From the NCBI GenBank assembly GCA_963576475.1, contig OY754967.1:22593914-22657913 (forward strand): 64,000 nucleotides of DNA, written 5' to 3'. The notes below the pieces were generated by a model that made no database searches, was not told where the DNA came from, and was given only the letters and a program-made list of their open reading frames with translations. The stretch is from Molanna angustata (lineage: Eukaryota > Arthropoda > Insecta > Trichoptera > Molannidae). Shown here piece by piece: positions 12,201 through 25,172 of the stretch (position 1 is its first letter; each line of letters opens with the position of its first letter). The translations under genes and the position numbers were made by a program.

Positions 12201-14550
12201 AACGTCTGAACACCAAAATTAGTCTTGTGCTAATTTTTCAACCATGGATGAATTTGCAGAATGAAGTGATGATTGTCTGTCATTTATTGAAAGTGTAAGC
12301 AGGAGCCATACAATTACAGTTAAATATGTATATGCATTGGACTATTTTTTTGTTTTTTGATGATTTTTTTGACCATCCATCAACAATTTTTATATATGAA
12401 AGTATTGTACACATAAATTTAGTAAGATAAATGAACAACTAACTGAGATAATCCATTCCAATATGATTCCACTTCAATGTGATACATAGTTCCATCGGTG
12501 GCGACATCGGTAAGAGTGAGAGTTCTACGTAAATTCAATAGTCCTTCTTGCCATCGTCTACTTCTTATTCCATAGAGAATAATATTACTTGACTCATCTG
12601 TGTCGCTCCATTTTATAGTTCCGCACATATTGCCATATTGATCGTATCCTTTCTTTGATAAATTTGTTCTGAAATTTGGAATATTCAAAGTAATAAAAAT
12701 TTACTTAAACTACTTAATTCATGAAATTCATTTTAGTTTAAAATAACTAGTTATAAAATACTCAATACATTCCATGCATCCAGTATGGATCTTTCCATGG
12801 CTCTAGGGCTACAGCTTCAGCCAACAAAGAGTCACTGGAATCGTCGGGAAACCGTAGGGGATTCGATGCTGCTGTCCAACTAAAAAGACACCAGAGAACT
12901 TAATCAAAAAAGACAAATACAAATGATCCATGAAATAAAAAAATTAGCAATTCACCTCTACATAATATGTCAAATCCCATGGCAGAATGTCATGATGTGA
13001 CTTTGTGCTGATGTCTTGCATGTTATTGCATTGCTTATTTTCAAAGAGATATACCTTGGCCAAAATTTTTATCATTAAAAATGTTATTGAATTGATTATT
13101 TTTTTTTAATTTATTAAGGTATCTATATAACATTACACAATATTTTAACTTTAAACAATACATAGCGAAATTGCAATGTTGATACCTCCAAGGTTGATAC
13201 TCTCTCGATAGAGTCAAAAACTTCAGAGAGATACTTTAATCAAAATTATTATTTAATGACAAAAAATTTGTCATAAAATAGCATTGACTCCCAGCAGGAA
13301 AAAAATCCAATGTTTATGTATATGCAACTATTATTTATTATTATTTAATTATTTTTATGATTAACTTAACTTTTTTTTTCATAAAAATAGAAATCATAGA
13401 CTTATGACTGGCTACCGGTAAAATGAGTGAGGTGAGGGTCTACCTATCTCTATTTCACTTCAATATTAAATGAATGAGGTGAGGGTCTACCTATCTCTAT
13501 TTCACTTCAATATAAAAAAAAACTCCACAAAGAATAAAAATACTTACATGAAATTGAATCTGATGTGATGTAAATTTTTAGTATCATTTTTATTTGACAA
13601 TTGATCTGTTTTAGATAACAGACCATTAAAAATAATCCTCCAACGCATAAATGGTTCTAACATAACAAGGTTAAGCCCTCCTGATTGCCAGAAATCAGAT
13701 GATCCATCACAAATTATTGTATTTGGATGATCTGTAATCAGAAACAAATTCATGAAAAATGTAGATCTAAATCGAAGATTTATTTTTTTGTTATAGTTAT
13801 GCATTATAAAAAGATAAATGTATAATAATGCAGACCTAAATCGAATATATAGTAGGTATGTGCAATGTAGTATATGATACAATGTAGGTAGTATATGATA
13901 AAGTAAAAATTCAGTCTCATAGAAATAATCCAAATAACCCAGGACACAGGCAGCATTTCTAAATGACTTTCGAGTATATCACGGTGGTTGATAATTCTCA
14001 AATAATGTAAACAAATTTAACATAATGCGAGGAATAATATTGACTAACTAAAGTTTTATAAAAATATAAACAGACAACTTACTAGGTAACTGAAAACAAG
14101 ATCCTTCAGGTGTTGTTAAAATTAACATCACCTCAGATATCCTATGTGCCCTTCTAGTGAATGTGACAAGTAGTGAACTTCCATCGTTCTTAGTTCCATA
14201 CAACGAAACAGTGTCGCAAAGATCATTTTCTAATTTCAACGGTTCTTCTGTTGTTGAATCCAAACAGAGCTCTGCAAAATTTTCCGATTTTTTCCATCTT
14301 CTAATTGAATAACTAGCCCATTTCTTTTTAAGGAAAAAATTCCAATCTACAACATAATATGATTTGTGATTTAAATATAAAAAAGTAGCATGATCCAGAT
14401 GAAAATAACGTAAAAAATAACAAAAATACCTGGAATAGAATTAAATCCATTTTTATTTCTTCTCACACTGTTGCTAACTAGAATCAAATACACTGTCCAA
14501 AAAAATACAAAAAGTATAATTGGAGGTCCAAACAAGTACGTTAATTCCAT
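273..14550 (-). CDS. Phosphoenolpyruvate synthase-like protein, N-terminal 15 exons (gene runs off left edge)
   Basis: Exons, 5' to 3': 14430-14550, 14083-14346, 13548-13731, 12769-12879, 12444-12668, 11417-11541, 11035-11196, 8104-8288, 7621-7766, 7410-7543, 7034-7175, 6380-6527, 2787-3068, 2296-2427 and probably 273-440. All junctions are GT-AG and phases agree through 787 codons, or 843 with the last exon. The start at 14550 opens with a hydrophobic segment (residues about 5-26), so the protein is probably membrane-anchored. Exons 10-14 carry the PEP synthase/PPDK ATP-binding domain: AVRSSGIGEDSEELSAAGQN around residue 547, GVMFTRHP around 624 and RDIEWAIVKGKIYLLQARP around 738. Enzymes of this family make PEP from pyruvate and ATP. 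The phosphohistidine and PEP/pyruvate domains must lie left of base 1, so activity cannot be judged. Donor 12443 (GTTAGT) is weak. The identity of the ATP-binding part is firm; exon 15 is less certain. Confidence 0.88.
790..1895 (+). mobile_element. Decayed RTE-like LINE reverse-transcriptase tail, split by a SINE
   Basis: Translation in shifting frames gives the C-terminal part of an insect endonuclease-reverse transcriptase: KVDSYIYLGHTMKLG near 1003, then TCILPVLTYGCEAVMFAK near 1203, and after 1615 the GHIA...KVLEWR part. Many stops and frameshifts show it is dead. A 236-bp SINE (1372-1607) interrupts it. Confidence 0.75.
1372..1607 (-). mobile_element. tRNA-derived SINE, family A, copy 1
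   Basis: On the minus strand the head reads GTGGCTCAGTTGGTTGGGTA (A box) and GGGTTCGATTCCC (B box). It is followed by the body shared with 26889-27075, 33782-34005 and 43690-43780, ending in an AT-rich tail. A perfect 7-bp target duplication AAAGGTT flanks it (1365-1371 and 1608-1614). Confidence 0.88.
1896..2295. repeat. Intronic AT-rich stretch with dispersed repeat S1
   Basis: Part of this stretch (about 2041-2240) resembles 17400-17600, sharing GCATTTTATTTTGAC and CTGCTAATTCTTTTGAG-like segments and the surrounding order. I see no coding potential. It is an old dispersed repeat of unknown class in the intron between exons 14 and 15. Confidence 0.5.
3152..3963 (+). mobile_element. Helentron-like non-autonomous element, family H, copy 1
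   Basis: It starts with CAACTGTCGAT and ends with CCACAGTTGG plus 24 nt containing the hairpin CATGTgttACATG and terminal CAACTAG. The middle shares blocks with the other copies: GAGGCTTCGCAGCATATATG, CTTATAACTTTTGATCCGCT and CTGACCTCCATACTGTCCTA. It has no long ORF. It lies in the intron between exons 12 and 13 of the PEP synthase-like gene. Confidence 0.75.
4034..5551. mobile_element. Inverted-repeat DNA transposon remnant containing a LINE piece
   Basis: The outer inverted termini are 4034-4051 (CTTATCCTCCTCGGGCCC) and 5534-5551 (17 of 18 matching). A second inverted pair of 27 bp lies inside (4414-4440 and 5391-5417), each containing a TGTCCCC...GGGGACA palindrome. Near the left end, an ATG at about 4226 opens MSSSRKTQFFGDQLS before a GTAAGT. 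After an AG at about 4646 there is a short acidic run (EVDGEVSDIDLSDL) reaching the LINE insertion near 4719. This could be the start of a transposase gene, but the superfamily is uncertain. Confidence 0.6.
4719..5360 (-). mobile_element. R1/I-like LINE 3' fragment inserted in the DNA element
   Basis: The minus-strand ORF 4841-5206 reads TRRHGEISFRLTQAFTGHG, then a Cys/His knuckle CEKEDDVEHTFFRC. This arrangement is typical of the C-terminal end of R1/I-clade LINE ORF2. The frame continues 5' to about 5350 (LDWQKSWDESSTGRWTHRMI). The 3' end meets host-element sequence near 4719. Confidence 0.8.
5799..6306 (+). mobile_element. Helentron-like element, family H, copy 2 (internally deleted)
   Basis: It starts CCAACTGTCGAT and ends GGCAGTTGG + ATCTCATGTGTTACATGCAACTAG. 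At 508 bp it lacks much of the interior present in copies 1 and 3. It lies in the same intron as copy 1. Confidence 0.75.
8390..8550 (-). mobile_element. tRNA-derived SINE, family B, copy 1
   Basis: Minus-strand A box TGGCAGAGCATCTAGAGCG and B box GGTTCGAATCC. A body follows with CACC...CAAGCATTTAT...TTTAGGGAATGTA, shared with 36278-36451 and 62631-62765. It is not a tRNA gene, because the acceptor stem does not pair properly. It sits in intron 7 of the PEP synthase-like gene. Confidence 0.75.
9026..9563 (+). mobile_element. Helentron-like element, family F, copy 1
   Basis: TACTCCTCACTA (9026-9037) is perfectly inverted at 9529-9540. After that come 23 nt containing GTTGgccaCAAC and ending CCACTCG, followed by TTT. 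The whole unit is repeated at 22252-22797 with moderate divergence. The terminal plan matches family H although the sequences are unrelated. Confidence 0.7.
9584..10651 (+). pseudogene. LINE ORF2 C-terminal half (reverse transcriptase palm to C terminus)
   Basis: An open frame from AWLSSYLVDRKYK through GVPQGSVLGPILFN (RT motif) and the catalytic AYADD (D-D at about 9773) to the C-terminal SRVDYCNAIL ... LHWL ... RIEFK ... LVFKALN block typical of CR1/L2 elements, ending in TAA at 10651. The fragment starts mid-RT with no endonuclease or N-terminal region. The frame has no stops, so the copy is fairly young although truncated. Confidence 0.85.
9584..10993 (+). mobile_element. 5'-truncated L2/CR1-like LINE
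   Basis: An ORF fragment (9584-10651) is followed by a 3' UTR ending GGCGCTTTATAAATTG and a (TTA)n tail at about 10968-10985. This tail and the GCGCTTTATAAAT motif are typical of L2/CR1-like LINEs. The 3' UTR contains a partial tandem duplication (blocks starting about 10755 and 10838 share TTTTTTTAAGTTTT and CACCATTTTCAATGTG). It is in intron 7 of the PEP synthase-like gene and directly follows Helentron-like copy F1. Confidence 0.85.
12880..13540. repeat. Intronic repeats: 47-bp tandem duplication and dispersed repeat fragment
   Basis: A 47-bp unit starting GAGGTGAGGGTCTACC occurs twice in tandem, at 13429 and 13476. Bases 13285-13330 (GACTCCCAGCAGG...AATCCAATGTTTATG) resemble 32620-32668. 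No coding sequence is seen in this intron. Confidence 0.7.
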
Positions 14551-15182
<632 letters not shown>

Positions 15183-15390
15183 CTCCATAGTATTTCAATG
15201 TGTAATATGTATGTAGATTGAACTTGATTATAGACTTGTTGCCTTTTAAAACTCAGGTATTGTTTTTTTTGCTTAGTATTTGTGGTGTGTTGATGTTTGT
15301 TCACGCACAAAGAAACGTGAGGATGTGTTCACACGCAAAAATTGCACGGAATAAGCAATCTATCACTCACTTAAATGCTCTTTTTAAAAG

Positions 15391-15514
15391 GTTTCGCATT
15401 TGCTGTATATAATGAGTTGAGTGATGATGAGCTTGAGGAAGTGAACAAGGAATCAGCATCTGAGAAAGATGATGAAGGCGAAGAACTGATGGATTTGGCT
15501 ACGAAATCAAGACC
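15391..15514 (+). pseudogene. Acidic coding remnant cut by a MITE
   Basis: An open frame reads GFAFAVYNELSDDELEEVNK and continues with ESASEKDDEGEELMDLATKS up to the MITE at 15515. The composition is unlike the surrounding AT-rich DNA. Transposase N termini are often acidic like this, but no domain is visible, so identity is unknown. Confidence 0.35.
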
Positions 15515-15701
15515 AGGGGGGCAAGTCTGGTCCAATTGGCGAAATTAAAACCCTCGTGATTACCCATATCATGGACATAATTATCACATGGAGTTCTATG
15601 ACATCTAAAGATAATATAGAACTCCACATAATAATTATATTCATGATATGGGTAATCTTGAGGGTTTTGATTTCGCCGGTTGCACCAGACTTGCCCCCCT
15701 G
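15515..15701. mobile_element. Foldback MITE, family M3
   Basis: Inverted ends CAGGGGGGCAAGTCTGGT (15515) and ACCAGACTTGCCCCCCTG (ending 15701). The arms continue inward almost to the centre (GATTACCCATATCATG and its complement). The 187-bp unit has no ORF. No clear target duplication is visible. Confidence 0.85.
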
Positions 15702-15842
15702 AAAGGCGTAGAGGACCACCAAGCTGGGTACAACTATGTTTAGTGATGTGGCATCAGAGGGGCGTGTGGTGTGTTGATGTTTGCGTACCCACAATGAAAC
15801 TCGAGGATGTGCGCAAGAGCAATGTAGCAAGGATTTTTGGGA

Positions 15843-18242
15843 GGTCACACAAATAGATTGTGAGTCGTGGTAGCGTTGTCGGTGTGTTTTTGAGTCAATG
15901 TGAACACAGTATCTATCAATAACGAATAACGATACATTGCACATTACTTCATTTACAACCAGTGACGATTTTTTACGGATAAATGATCAATTTTTATAAG
16001 TTTAATTTTTCATTTTTTTACTTTTTTCGTACAAATTTTTTCGACGAATGAAATGTCAATAATGTTATTTACATGAGGGAATACATATTTACACAAATAA
16101 GTATAACTTAGAGTTTAAGTGAAAAACATGATGATTATAATGTTTTTCCTAATTCTATATTAAGTATTTTCTGTGTAAATGTTGCCATGTTTTTATACAA
16201 AAATGCTTCATAGATTTTGTTGATTTTCGTTGCCATGGTTACGATGAAATCCTCATTATAATATTTTATTATGATATAATATTTTATATGTAGTGAAATA
16301 TGCATGTAGCTATGTATATATGGATTCGAGGGAAAACTGTAACAGGAAACGGGTAAGCAAATAGGAGGAGGGCAAAAGAAACTAAGGGTCGCAGTGCATA
16401 GGAACACCCGTACTTATAATAATGTATACATGGATATTTATTTATTCTTTGTTCGTGTTTGTGTCACAGGCAAGAACCAAGGAAGGTTCCATGTTTTCAA
16501 TTAATTAATAGATTTATTATAAATTATCTAGATTTTCATATTTTTTTTATTTATCTCACAAAGAATTTTTTCAAAGCGAAGAATTCATTCGAGAAGGACC
16601 CTTGATTAATCTTAATTATATTGTGTATACCATGAAAGTATACACAAGGACTAATTGGCATTTCCCATAGTGCAATAATTCTTTTTTTTTATACTTACTA
16701 GTTTCTGATGAAAGTATATAAAAATACAAAAGAGTTTTGGCAAACACTACACTCTTTTGTATTCTTATATTCAATCTAACTTCAAACCACTTCCCAAAGT
16801 TCATTGTTTGAGATTGAAAGGAAGGGACAGAGGGAGACTTATTTATGTATTATTTTTTTCATTTATTGCATTGGATATTTTTTACTTATTCTGAATTTAT
16901 GTCATAACAAATAAACAGTTTTTTGATGTGTTAGTTTATTGCTTCACATTTACCATACCGAACAGTGGTGGGTAAAAAATAGTTTTAAATATAACGCATA
17001 ACAGTGTCATAATTTGAGTTTATCTAAAAAATGGACTGAGATTTATCAAAATTATAAATAATGACCTATGATGATTTGCAGTATTGGATAATTGGTATGT
17101 GACAGTTATATGGCAATGTTCTTGTACAAATTCAATAATGATAGAAATGACAATGAATCTCACTAAGTAAAAATATTACCTTCATTATGTAAGCCAATTA
17201 TTATTACAAAACCATTTGATCGCAATGTAGAAATTGAAGGATTGGATTAATCCAATTTTTTAAAATAAAAATGCAACAATCCTTAGTAATTACTATACGC
17301 AGAATATGCTAGAAATTTTAAACATTAATGGTCAGGAATCATTTGGTCGTAATTTAGAAATTTTATTTATCAAAAAATTGAAATAAATACATGTATAATT
17401 TTTTAACGATAGGTAGTATAGGAACCCCTTTTAAGCCTAACCTTTTGATATGATAAGCATCTAGATCGGTGAATTATTTTCAAATGAAGTTGGATCATTG
17501 CGTTTATTGCATTTTATTTTGACTTTTTTGAATTAACAGATCAATGCATATATTGACTATGCATTGATCTGCTAATTCTTTTGAGGAAATGCATAAGTCA
17601 GGGAACAGCTTGTATAAAATGGATTATATGCAGATAATATAAAAAACATCTTGCATAAAATGGATACAATGCAGATAGTAAAAAAATGTAGAAATAAAAA
17701 AAGTATTAGTTATTAAATGTATAGAACAATTATTTTTGACAGTAAACGAACAATATTTTTGTTTACACTTCATAATTTAAAAAAAATCAATGTTTGGGTT
17801 TTGATCAATCACAATTTAATTTACAAATGTTGTATGAAATTTTAAAAATTTGGCACATTAAAATACTTAATTGTCTATAGTTTACCAAAATATTGTTTAT
17901 ATAAAGAATTTTATATGATGAGTACACATAAAACATAATTTATAAACAAGAGGTCAATAAAATCAGTTCTCACACAGCACATTACATAACGTCATTGAAC
18001 ATTGAGGATATTATAAATTCAAAGTACAACTACTCAATGTTGAATACACAAATGGGTTAAGTCACAATAATAAAAAAACTTCTAAAAAAAGTTTTTGAAA
18101 AATATCTATGTGGTATTGCAAGAAAATTTTACATAAAAAAATTAACATATAAATAAATCAATGATCGAATAAATAAATAAACAAAATTTTAAATGAAAAA
18201 ATTAACATAAATCAATGATCGAATAAGTCGCTAACTTAAGTT
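15843..18242. other. AT-rich intergenic DNA with old dispersed repeats
   Basis: No convincing gene. About 16840-16980 resembles 26390-26530 (shared ATAACAAATAAACAGTTT and TTATTG(C/T)TTCACATTT). About 17400-17600 resembles 2041-2240 and includes a local palindrome around TCAATGCATA/TATGCATTGA. Confidence 0.5.
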
Positions 18243-20212
<1,970 letters not shown>

Positions 20213-20895
20213 GCGTGTAAAATAAGAGTAGAGAAGGAATGGCTCGAGCAAGTCGACGAATATGTATACTTGGGAAGCATATTTCAACGGAACAGACGAC
20301 TCGATAAAGAGATCGAAAGAAGAGTTATGGCAGGAAACAGAGTGAACGGAGCACTAAGACCAATTATGAATGATCGCAACATATCAAAGGATGCCAAAGT
20401 TGCCATTCATAACGCCATCGTTGTGCCAACCTTGATGTATGCAAGTGAAACCTGGACATGGCAGAAGACGCATGAAAGTAGAATAAATGCAGTTGAAATG
20501 AGATCGTTAAGAAGGATTTGTAATAGAACGATGTATGAACGGGTAAGATATGAGGACATAAGGAAAGAACGTAAGATGAAGAAAGATGTCATTATTAGAA
20601 TGAAAGTGAACACATTGAGATGGTTTGGTCACATGGGGAGAATGAATGAGGAGCGCCTGACGAAGAAAATATACAGAGCGGAAAGGAATGAGAGGTCGGG
20701 AACACCCAAGAAAGGGATGGCACGACCATGTGAACGAAATTTTGAAAGACGGAAATGTTAGAAGTGTGAGCAATAGACGAACATGTATGAGACGATGCAT
20801 GAATGTGGACGAGGCGAGGGATGCGTGCCAGGATAGAAAAATGTGGCGTTCGGTTCTCTCTGCCTACCCCGCATGGGACACGGCGTGATGGTATG
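20213..20895 (+). pseudogene. RTE-like LINE reverse-transcriptase C-terminal fragment
   Basis: The frame reads VDEYVYLGSIFQRN, DKEIERRVMAGNR, VVPTLMYASETWTW, RWFGHMGRMNEERLTKKIY. After a frameshift near 20700 it continues RKGWHDHVNEIL ... MWRSVLSAYPAWDTA and a stop at 20886. This is the C-terminal part of an insect RTE-like ORF. A more decayed relative is at 40937-41245. Confidence 0.8.
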
Positions 20896-21188
20896 TGTAA
20901 AAAAAATTGACTTGTTCACTTTGTCTCATTAAGCCAATCACTTCCCAATTATATGCGTATGTATTTCGCAATGTCTAGTGACCAGTTTAATAAACAGATA
21001 AAAATAATGTTAACCAAGGTTGAAATAATACATAGTTAATACATATAGTACACTCTATACAATACAGTGGAAATGATCAAACCATGCACATTGCAACAAT
21101 TTTTTAACAAGAAATAAAAGCAGAATTTCAAAACCTTGTATGTTGGACTGTTTGTTAGTTTCTTTTAGTGACACAGTCTTTGTAATCT

Positions 21189-21326
21189 TTTTGTCTGGTT
21201 CCCAAAGGAGACAAGAGTTTTGTTCTAGGCCCATACTAATAACATACTAATGTATAGTTTTGTCTGGTTCCCAAAGGAGACAAGAGTTTTGTTCTAGGCC
21301 CATACTAATAACATACTAATGTATAG
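21189..21326. repeat. Tandem duplication, 2 x 69 bp
   Basis: The segment beginning TTTTGTCTGGTTCCCAAAGG is repeated once with a 69-bp period, and the copies are nearly identical. No coding potential is seen. The flanking 20900-21600 is AT-rich and unassigned. Confidence 0.9.
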
Positions 21327-21605
21327 TTTTGGATAGTATTTGTGTTAAACCAAAAGTTACAATGCATCCCCAGAATACTAACTGTTTATTTTTATCATGA
21401 ATGTATGATACTAATTCATCATATTATGTTGATTATAATTTGATTTATAAGCTAATTTGTGTTACAAAAAGTGTTGGTAGAAGTAAGATTTTTATCTTCT
21501 TTTTGTTCTTGGTGAATGACACAGGGACTGTTTTATCTTTATATCAGGAAAATCAAAAAGTTAAGTATTTTAATGTATCTTATGTAATTATACTAAAAAA
21601 TTTGT

Positions 21606-22195
21606 GGTGACACAAGAAGATTTCAAGACCACCTTAGCTGAACAGGTATATGGCGAAGCAATGCGTCTACCCAGAGAATTTCTGACTAAAAAGTCGCAGT
21701 ACAACTACGCGAAAACACCCAGTGAAAAAATTTCAGCATCTCCGACCGGTTGACGCCAAGCACCATAGCGAACGGAAATCATTCATTTTTAAAGACCTGA
21801 AGACGGCGAAACATGTTTTCATTCGCAACGACATGGTCAGAGCTTTTCTACAACTGTCCTATGAGGGACCATTCAGAGTGGTAAAACAGAGGGAAAAGAT
21901 CATCTGATTGATATTATGTTTATGTATATTGTATGTTAACCGTGTACCAAATCTTAAATAAATAAATAAATAAAAATAAACTGGAAATCCATGGCAAAGA
22001 AAAAAATGGTGTCATATCCAATGACCTGGTAAAACCTGCCTACTTAGCAGCAGTCCCACCTGTTGAGTCAACGAATATGCCGCTAATCACTTCAAATCTC
22101 TCTCCAGGCCGAGAGACCGCCACCAGAACCTCAAATCACTACAATTTCCGGAAAAAGAGTTCATTTTCCAAACCATTTCCGCGAGTGACATTGCA
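21606..22195 (+). pseudogene. Ty3/Gypsy pol 3' remnant
   Basis: Frames read DFKTTLAEQVYGEAMRLPRE, then after a shift FQHLRPVDAKHHS, HVFIRNDMVRAFL and YEGPFRVVK, then DLVKPAYL, and finally ISGKRVHFPNHFRE before a stop. This is the C-terminal tail of Gypsy integrase. About 73 bp (21908-21980) with an (AAAT)n-like end interrupts it between FRVVK...KII and the LEIHGKE continuation, as an inserted short element would. Confidence 0.75.
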
Positions 22196-22251
22196 TCATT
22201 TCGGTATAACAATTAACTGTAGCAAATCATCATGACAAAAACTTTTTTTTT

Positions 22252-22797
22252 GCTCCTCACTATTCCTAGGGGAGTGAATTTGCATTTTTTAATGATATTT
22301 TTTTACTAGAGATAATCAAGTAGTATCATGCTAAGATAATATTCTGAAAGTTTCATCACAATGTATCTGTCTGTGTGCTGTTTACTATGTGCTATGTACT
22401 GCATGTTTTTTCTTCTTTATCAGTTATAGACTAAAGTACTCATTCGATTCTTTTAAAATTTTGCAAACTTGTATATCTAATACTCGCTTAGATGCCATTA
22501 GATTTTGAAGGATATCTGATCAGTGCTTCTCAATTTTTTTAACTGTCAAATATTTCAAAGTGACCCCAAGCTCAGGAAACTTAAAATTTGATACTTCATT
22601 TTCAAATTGCTAAAAAGGCACATCACTTTCATGAAATGGTATCGAAGAATTATCAATTTTTCATAATAAAATATTTAAATAAAAAATAATTTATCAAACT
22701 CATTTAATGAAAATGCTAATAATTTTCCATACAAAATTTGAATACATGGTGGAGTGACTTGGTAGTGAGGATTATAGCGTTGGCCACAACCCACTCG
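22252..22797 (+). mobile_element. Helentron-like element, family F, copy 2
   Basis: It starts GCTCCTCACTA (inverted near 22763 as TAGTGAGGA) and ends GTTGGCCACAACCCACTCG, then TTT. It is collinear with 9026-9563 throughout (shared ACTAAAGTACTCATTCGATT and TCAAATATTTCAAAGT blocks). No ORF is seen. Confidence 0.7.
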
Positions 22798-23202
22798 TTT
22801 TATATTGCAAACTGTGTATGTGCAATGCACATACACAGTTGCATGCACATTGTGCATGCATTTATATTTAAAATTCATGTGTTCACTCCTTAGTGCTTTC
22901 TCATAAAAAAAAATTACATGATATACGGCAACATTTTTCGTGTGCAGAGTGCTTTCATATAAAAATTAGCTGTTAACACATGTTAGTATAGTTATTAGGA
23001 TAATGCCCCTTTTTGTTATTTCATTCCCTAATAGTGATCTTTTACACATGACATATTTAGAACTAATTTTCAAGGTTCGACCCAGTGACCCATGACAAAA
23101 AAATGGCATTAAATCATCACACTAACATTTTAAACAATACAGAGCCGCATTAGGCTAGGTTATTACAAATGTTTAATTTTTTTTTAACTTTAACAGATAA
23201 TC

Positions 23203-24170
23203 CAACTGTCGATTTGTTCAGGAGAACTTTGTTCTCTTAACATATCAACAATGTTTCAAGCCAGGATACGCGAGAATTGTATGGAGAGGTCTACTTTTTT
23301 CACGGCTTTTCCAACTTTGAAGTCAAAAAACACCAACTTAGAGGCTTCGCAGCATATATGTTCCATACACGGATTTACTCAGAATTCGGAGTAGAACATT
23401 TCGTGTGTCTGTGTGTGTGTGTCCCCTTATAACTTTTGATCCGCTCAATTTACAGAGCCCAAAATTTCAGAAAATATAACAGTTATAGGTCTACAAAACT
23501 TTTATACTCAGAATTGTGAATTTTTGTTTCAGTCAGGGGTTATCAACTTTTGAATTTTACTTTATTTTTCCATATATCTCAGAAACCATAAAAGCTAGAA
23601 CGCTGAAAATTGGTACAAATATAGACAAATACAAAATATCAAATTATTTTTTTCAAAAAAATTCCAGGGTTTCTCAAACATTTTTTTATTAAGAAAAATA
23701 TTTATTTTATGATAAATTTATGAGTTTAACTGCCTATATTTCCAAATTTATCAAAAATATCGAAAAAAAGCCGAAACACCCCAACTAGATAATTTAATTT
23801 TCTATAAAAAATATTTCCATTGTATTAGTACATCTCAAACTTTTTTTAACAATTTTTATAAAAATTGAGTTTAGTGACGACATTGCTTCATACAATTTGT
23901 ATGTCAGTCGCCTATACACAATATGTAAGAAGACTTAATAGTTTGATAGGTACTTTATCTCCAAACATACATACAGAACCATCATGCTGTTTTTATATTT
24001 CGGGTAGGAAAACAGGACTGACCTCCATACTGTCCTATCTTGACATACATACCAACATGTGTTAAAATTTTCAATAATTTGGAATTATGGGTTTATAGTT
24101 TGATTCTTATTCTTCAACTATACATACTATCGCTATCGACAGTTGGATCTCATGTGTTACATGCAACTAG
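23203..24170 (+). mobile_element. Helentron-like element, family H, copy 3 (best preserved)
   Basis: CCAACTGTCGAT at 23203-23214 is perfectly inverted at 24135-24146. Exactly 24 nt follow, with the CATGTgttACATG hairpin, ending CAACTAG. At 968 bp it shows the fullest interior: GAGGCTTCGCAGCATATATG, a GTGT microsatellite and the CTTATAACTTTTGATCCGC block. Confidence 0.8.
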
Positions 24171-24509
24171 TTATAAAAATTGAATTTAGTGACGACATCG
24201 CTTCATACAATTTGTATGGTAGTCGCCTATACGCAATATGTTAGAAGACTTAATAGTTTGATACTTAAATCTCCAAACATACATACATACATACCGTCAT
24301 GCTGTTTTCATATTCTGGGTAGAAAAAAGGACTGACCTCCATACTATCCTATCTTGACATACATACCTAGGTACATGTGTTGTATAGAAAATCAAATATC
24401 TTAAAATATTAAATAATTTGTATTTATGGGTTTATAGTTTGGTACTTATTCTACAACTATACGTACTATCGCTATCGACAGTTGGATCTCATATGTTACA
24501 TGCAACTAG
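24171..24509 (+). mobile_element. Tandem 3' partial copy of family H (copy 3b)
   Basis: It starts directly after the CTAG of copy 3 and repeats only the last part (equivalent to about 23853-24170), ending in the same hairpin and CAACTAG. It therefore forms a head-to-tail tandem of 3' ends. Confidence 0.75.
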
Positions 24510-24559
24510 TTTTAATAATTTGTGAACTAAGTGTTAACATTAACAGTGTTATTTATAAA

Positions 24560-24960
24560 ATGAATTCAGAATTTTAAGTAGAACATTTTGTGTGATTTTT
24601 GTGTGTCTGTGTCCCCCCTTTATAACTTTTGATCCGCTCAATTCACAGAGCCCAAAATTTCAGAATATATAGATAGTTATAGGCCTACAAAACTTTTATA
24701 CTCAATCAGGGATTATAAACTTTTGAATTTTTACTTTTTTTTCCATATATCTCAAAAACCATAAAAGCTAGAATGCTGAAAATTCACTCGTTTATTTTTT
24801 CATAAATGTTCCAGAGTTTCTCATACATTTTTTGTAAAGAAAAACATTTTTTTGTGATATTTATGTGTTTAACTGCCTATATTTTCAAAGTTTTTAAAAA
24901 TATCGAAAAAATCCGAAACACCCCAACTAGAAAACCAACTAGATTTTCTATAAAATAAAT
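24560..24960 (+). mobile_element. Internal fragment of family H (copy 4)
   Basis: It shares the AGTAGAACATTTTGTGTG, CTTATAACTTTTGATCCGCTC and CCGAAACACCCCAACTAGA blocks but lacks both ends. It contains the uninterrupted site CAGAATATATAGATAGTTAT, which serves as the empty-site reference for the MITE nested in copy 5. Confidence 0.7.
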
Positions 24961-25172
24961 AAATAATATAAAATAAATTCTTTTTTTCTCTTAAACGTAA
25001 TAAAAAACATCGTGATTAGAAAAAAGATCAACAAAATAATATAACAAAACAAAACAACAATAACAAAGATATAATGATCATATTATACAACCTTAAATAA
25101 AAAAATAAAAAACAACTTGTAATTGTATATGCTACATAACATGAAAAGAAATAATTCAACAATATTATTAAC

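Larger units (their letters stand above)
15284..15836. repeat. Direct repeats of about 70 bp around a MITE
   Basis: 15284-15357 and 15764-15836 share GTGGTGTGTTGATGTTTG and a following GAAAC(G/T)(T/C)GAGGATGTG block. Between them lie an acidic coding remnant and a foldback MITE. These may be terminal or subterminal repeats of an unclassified element. Confidence 0.5.
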
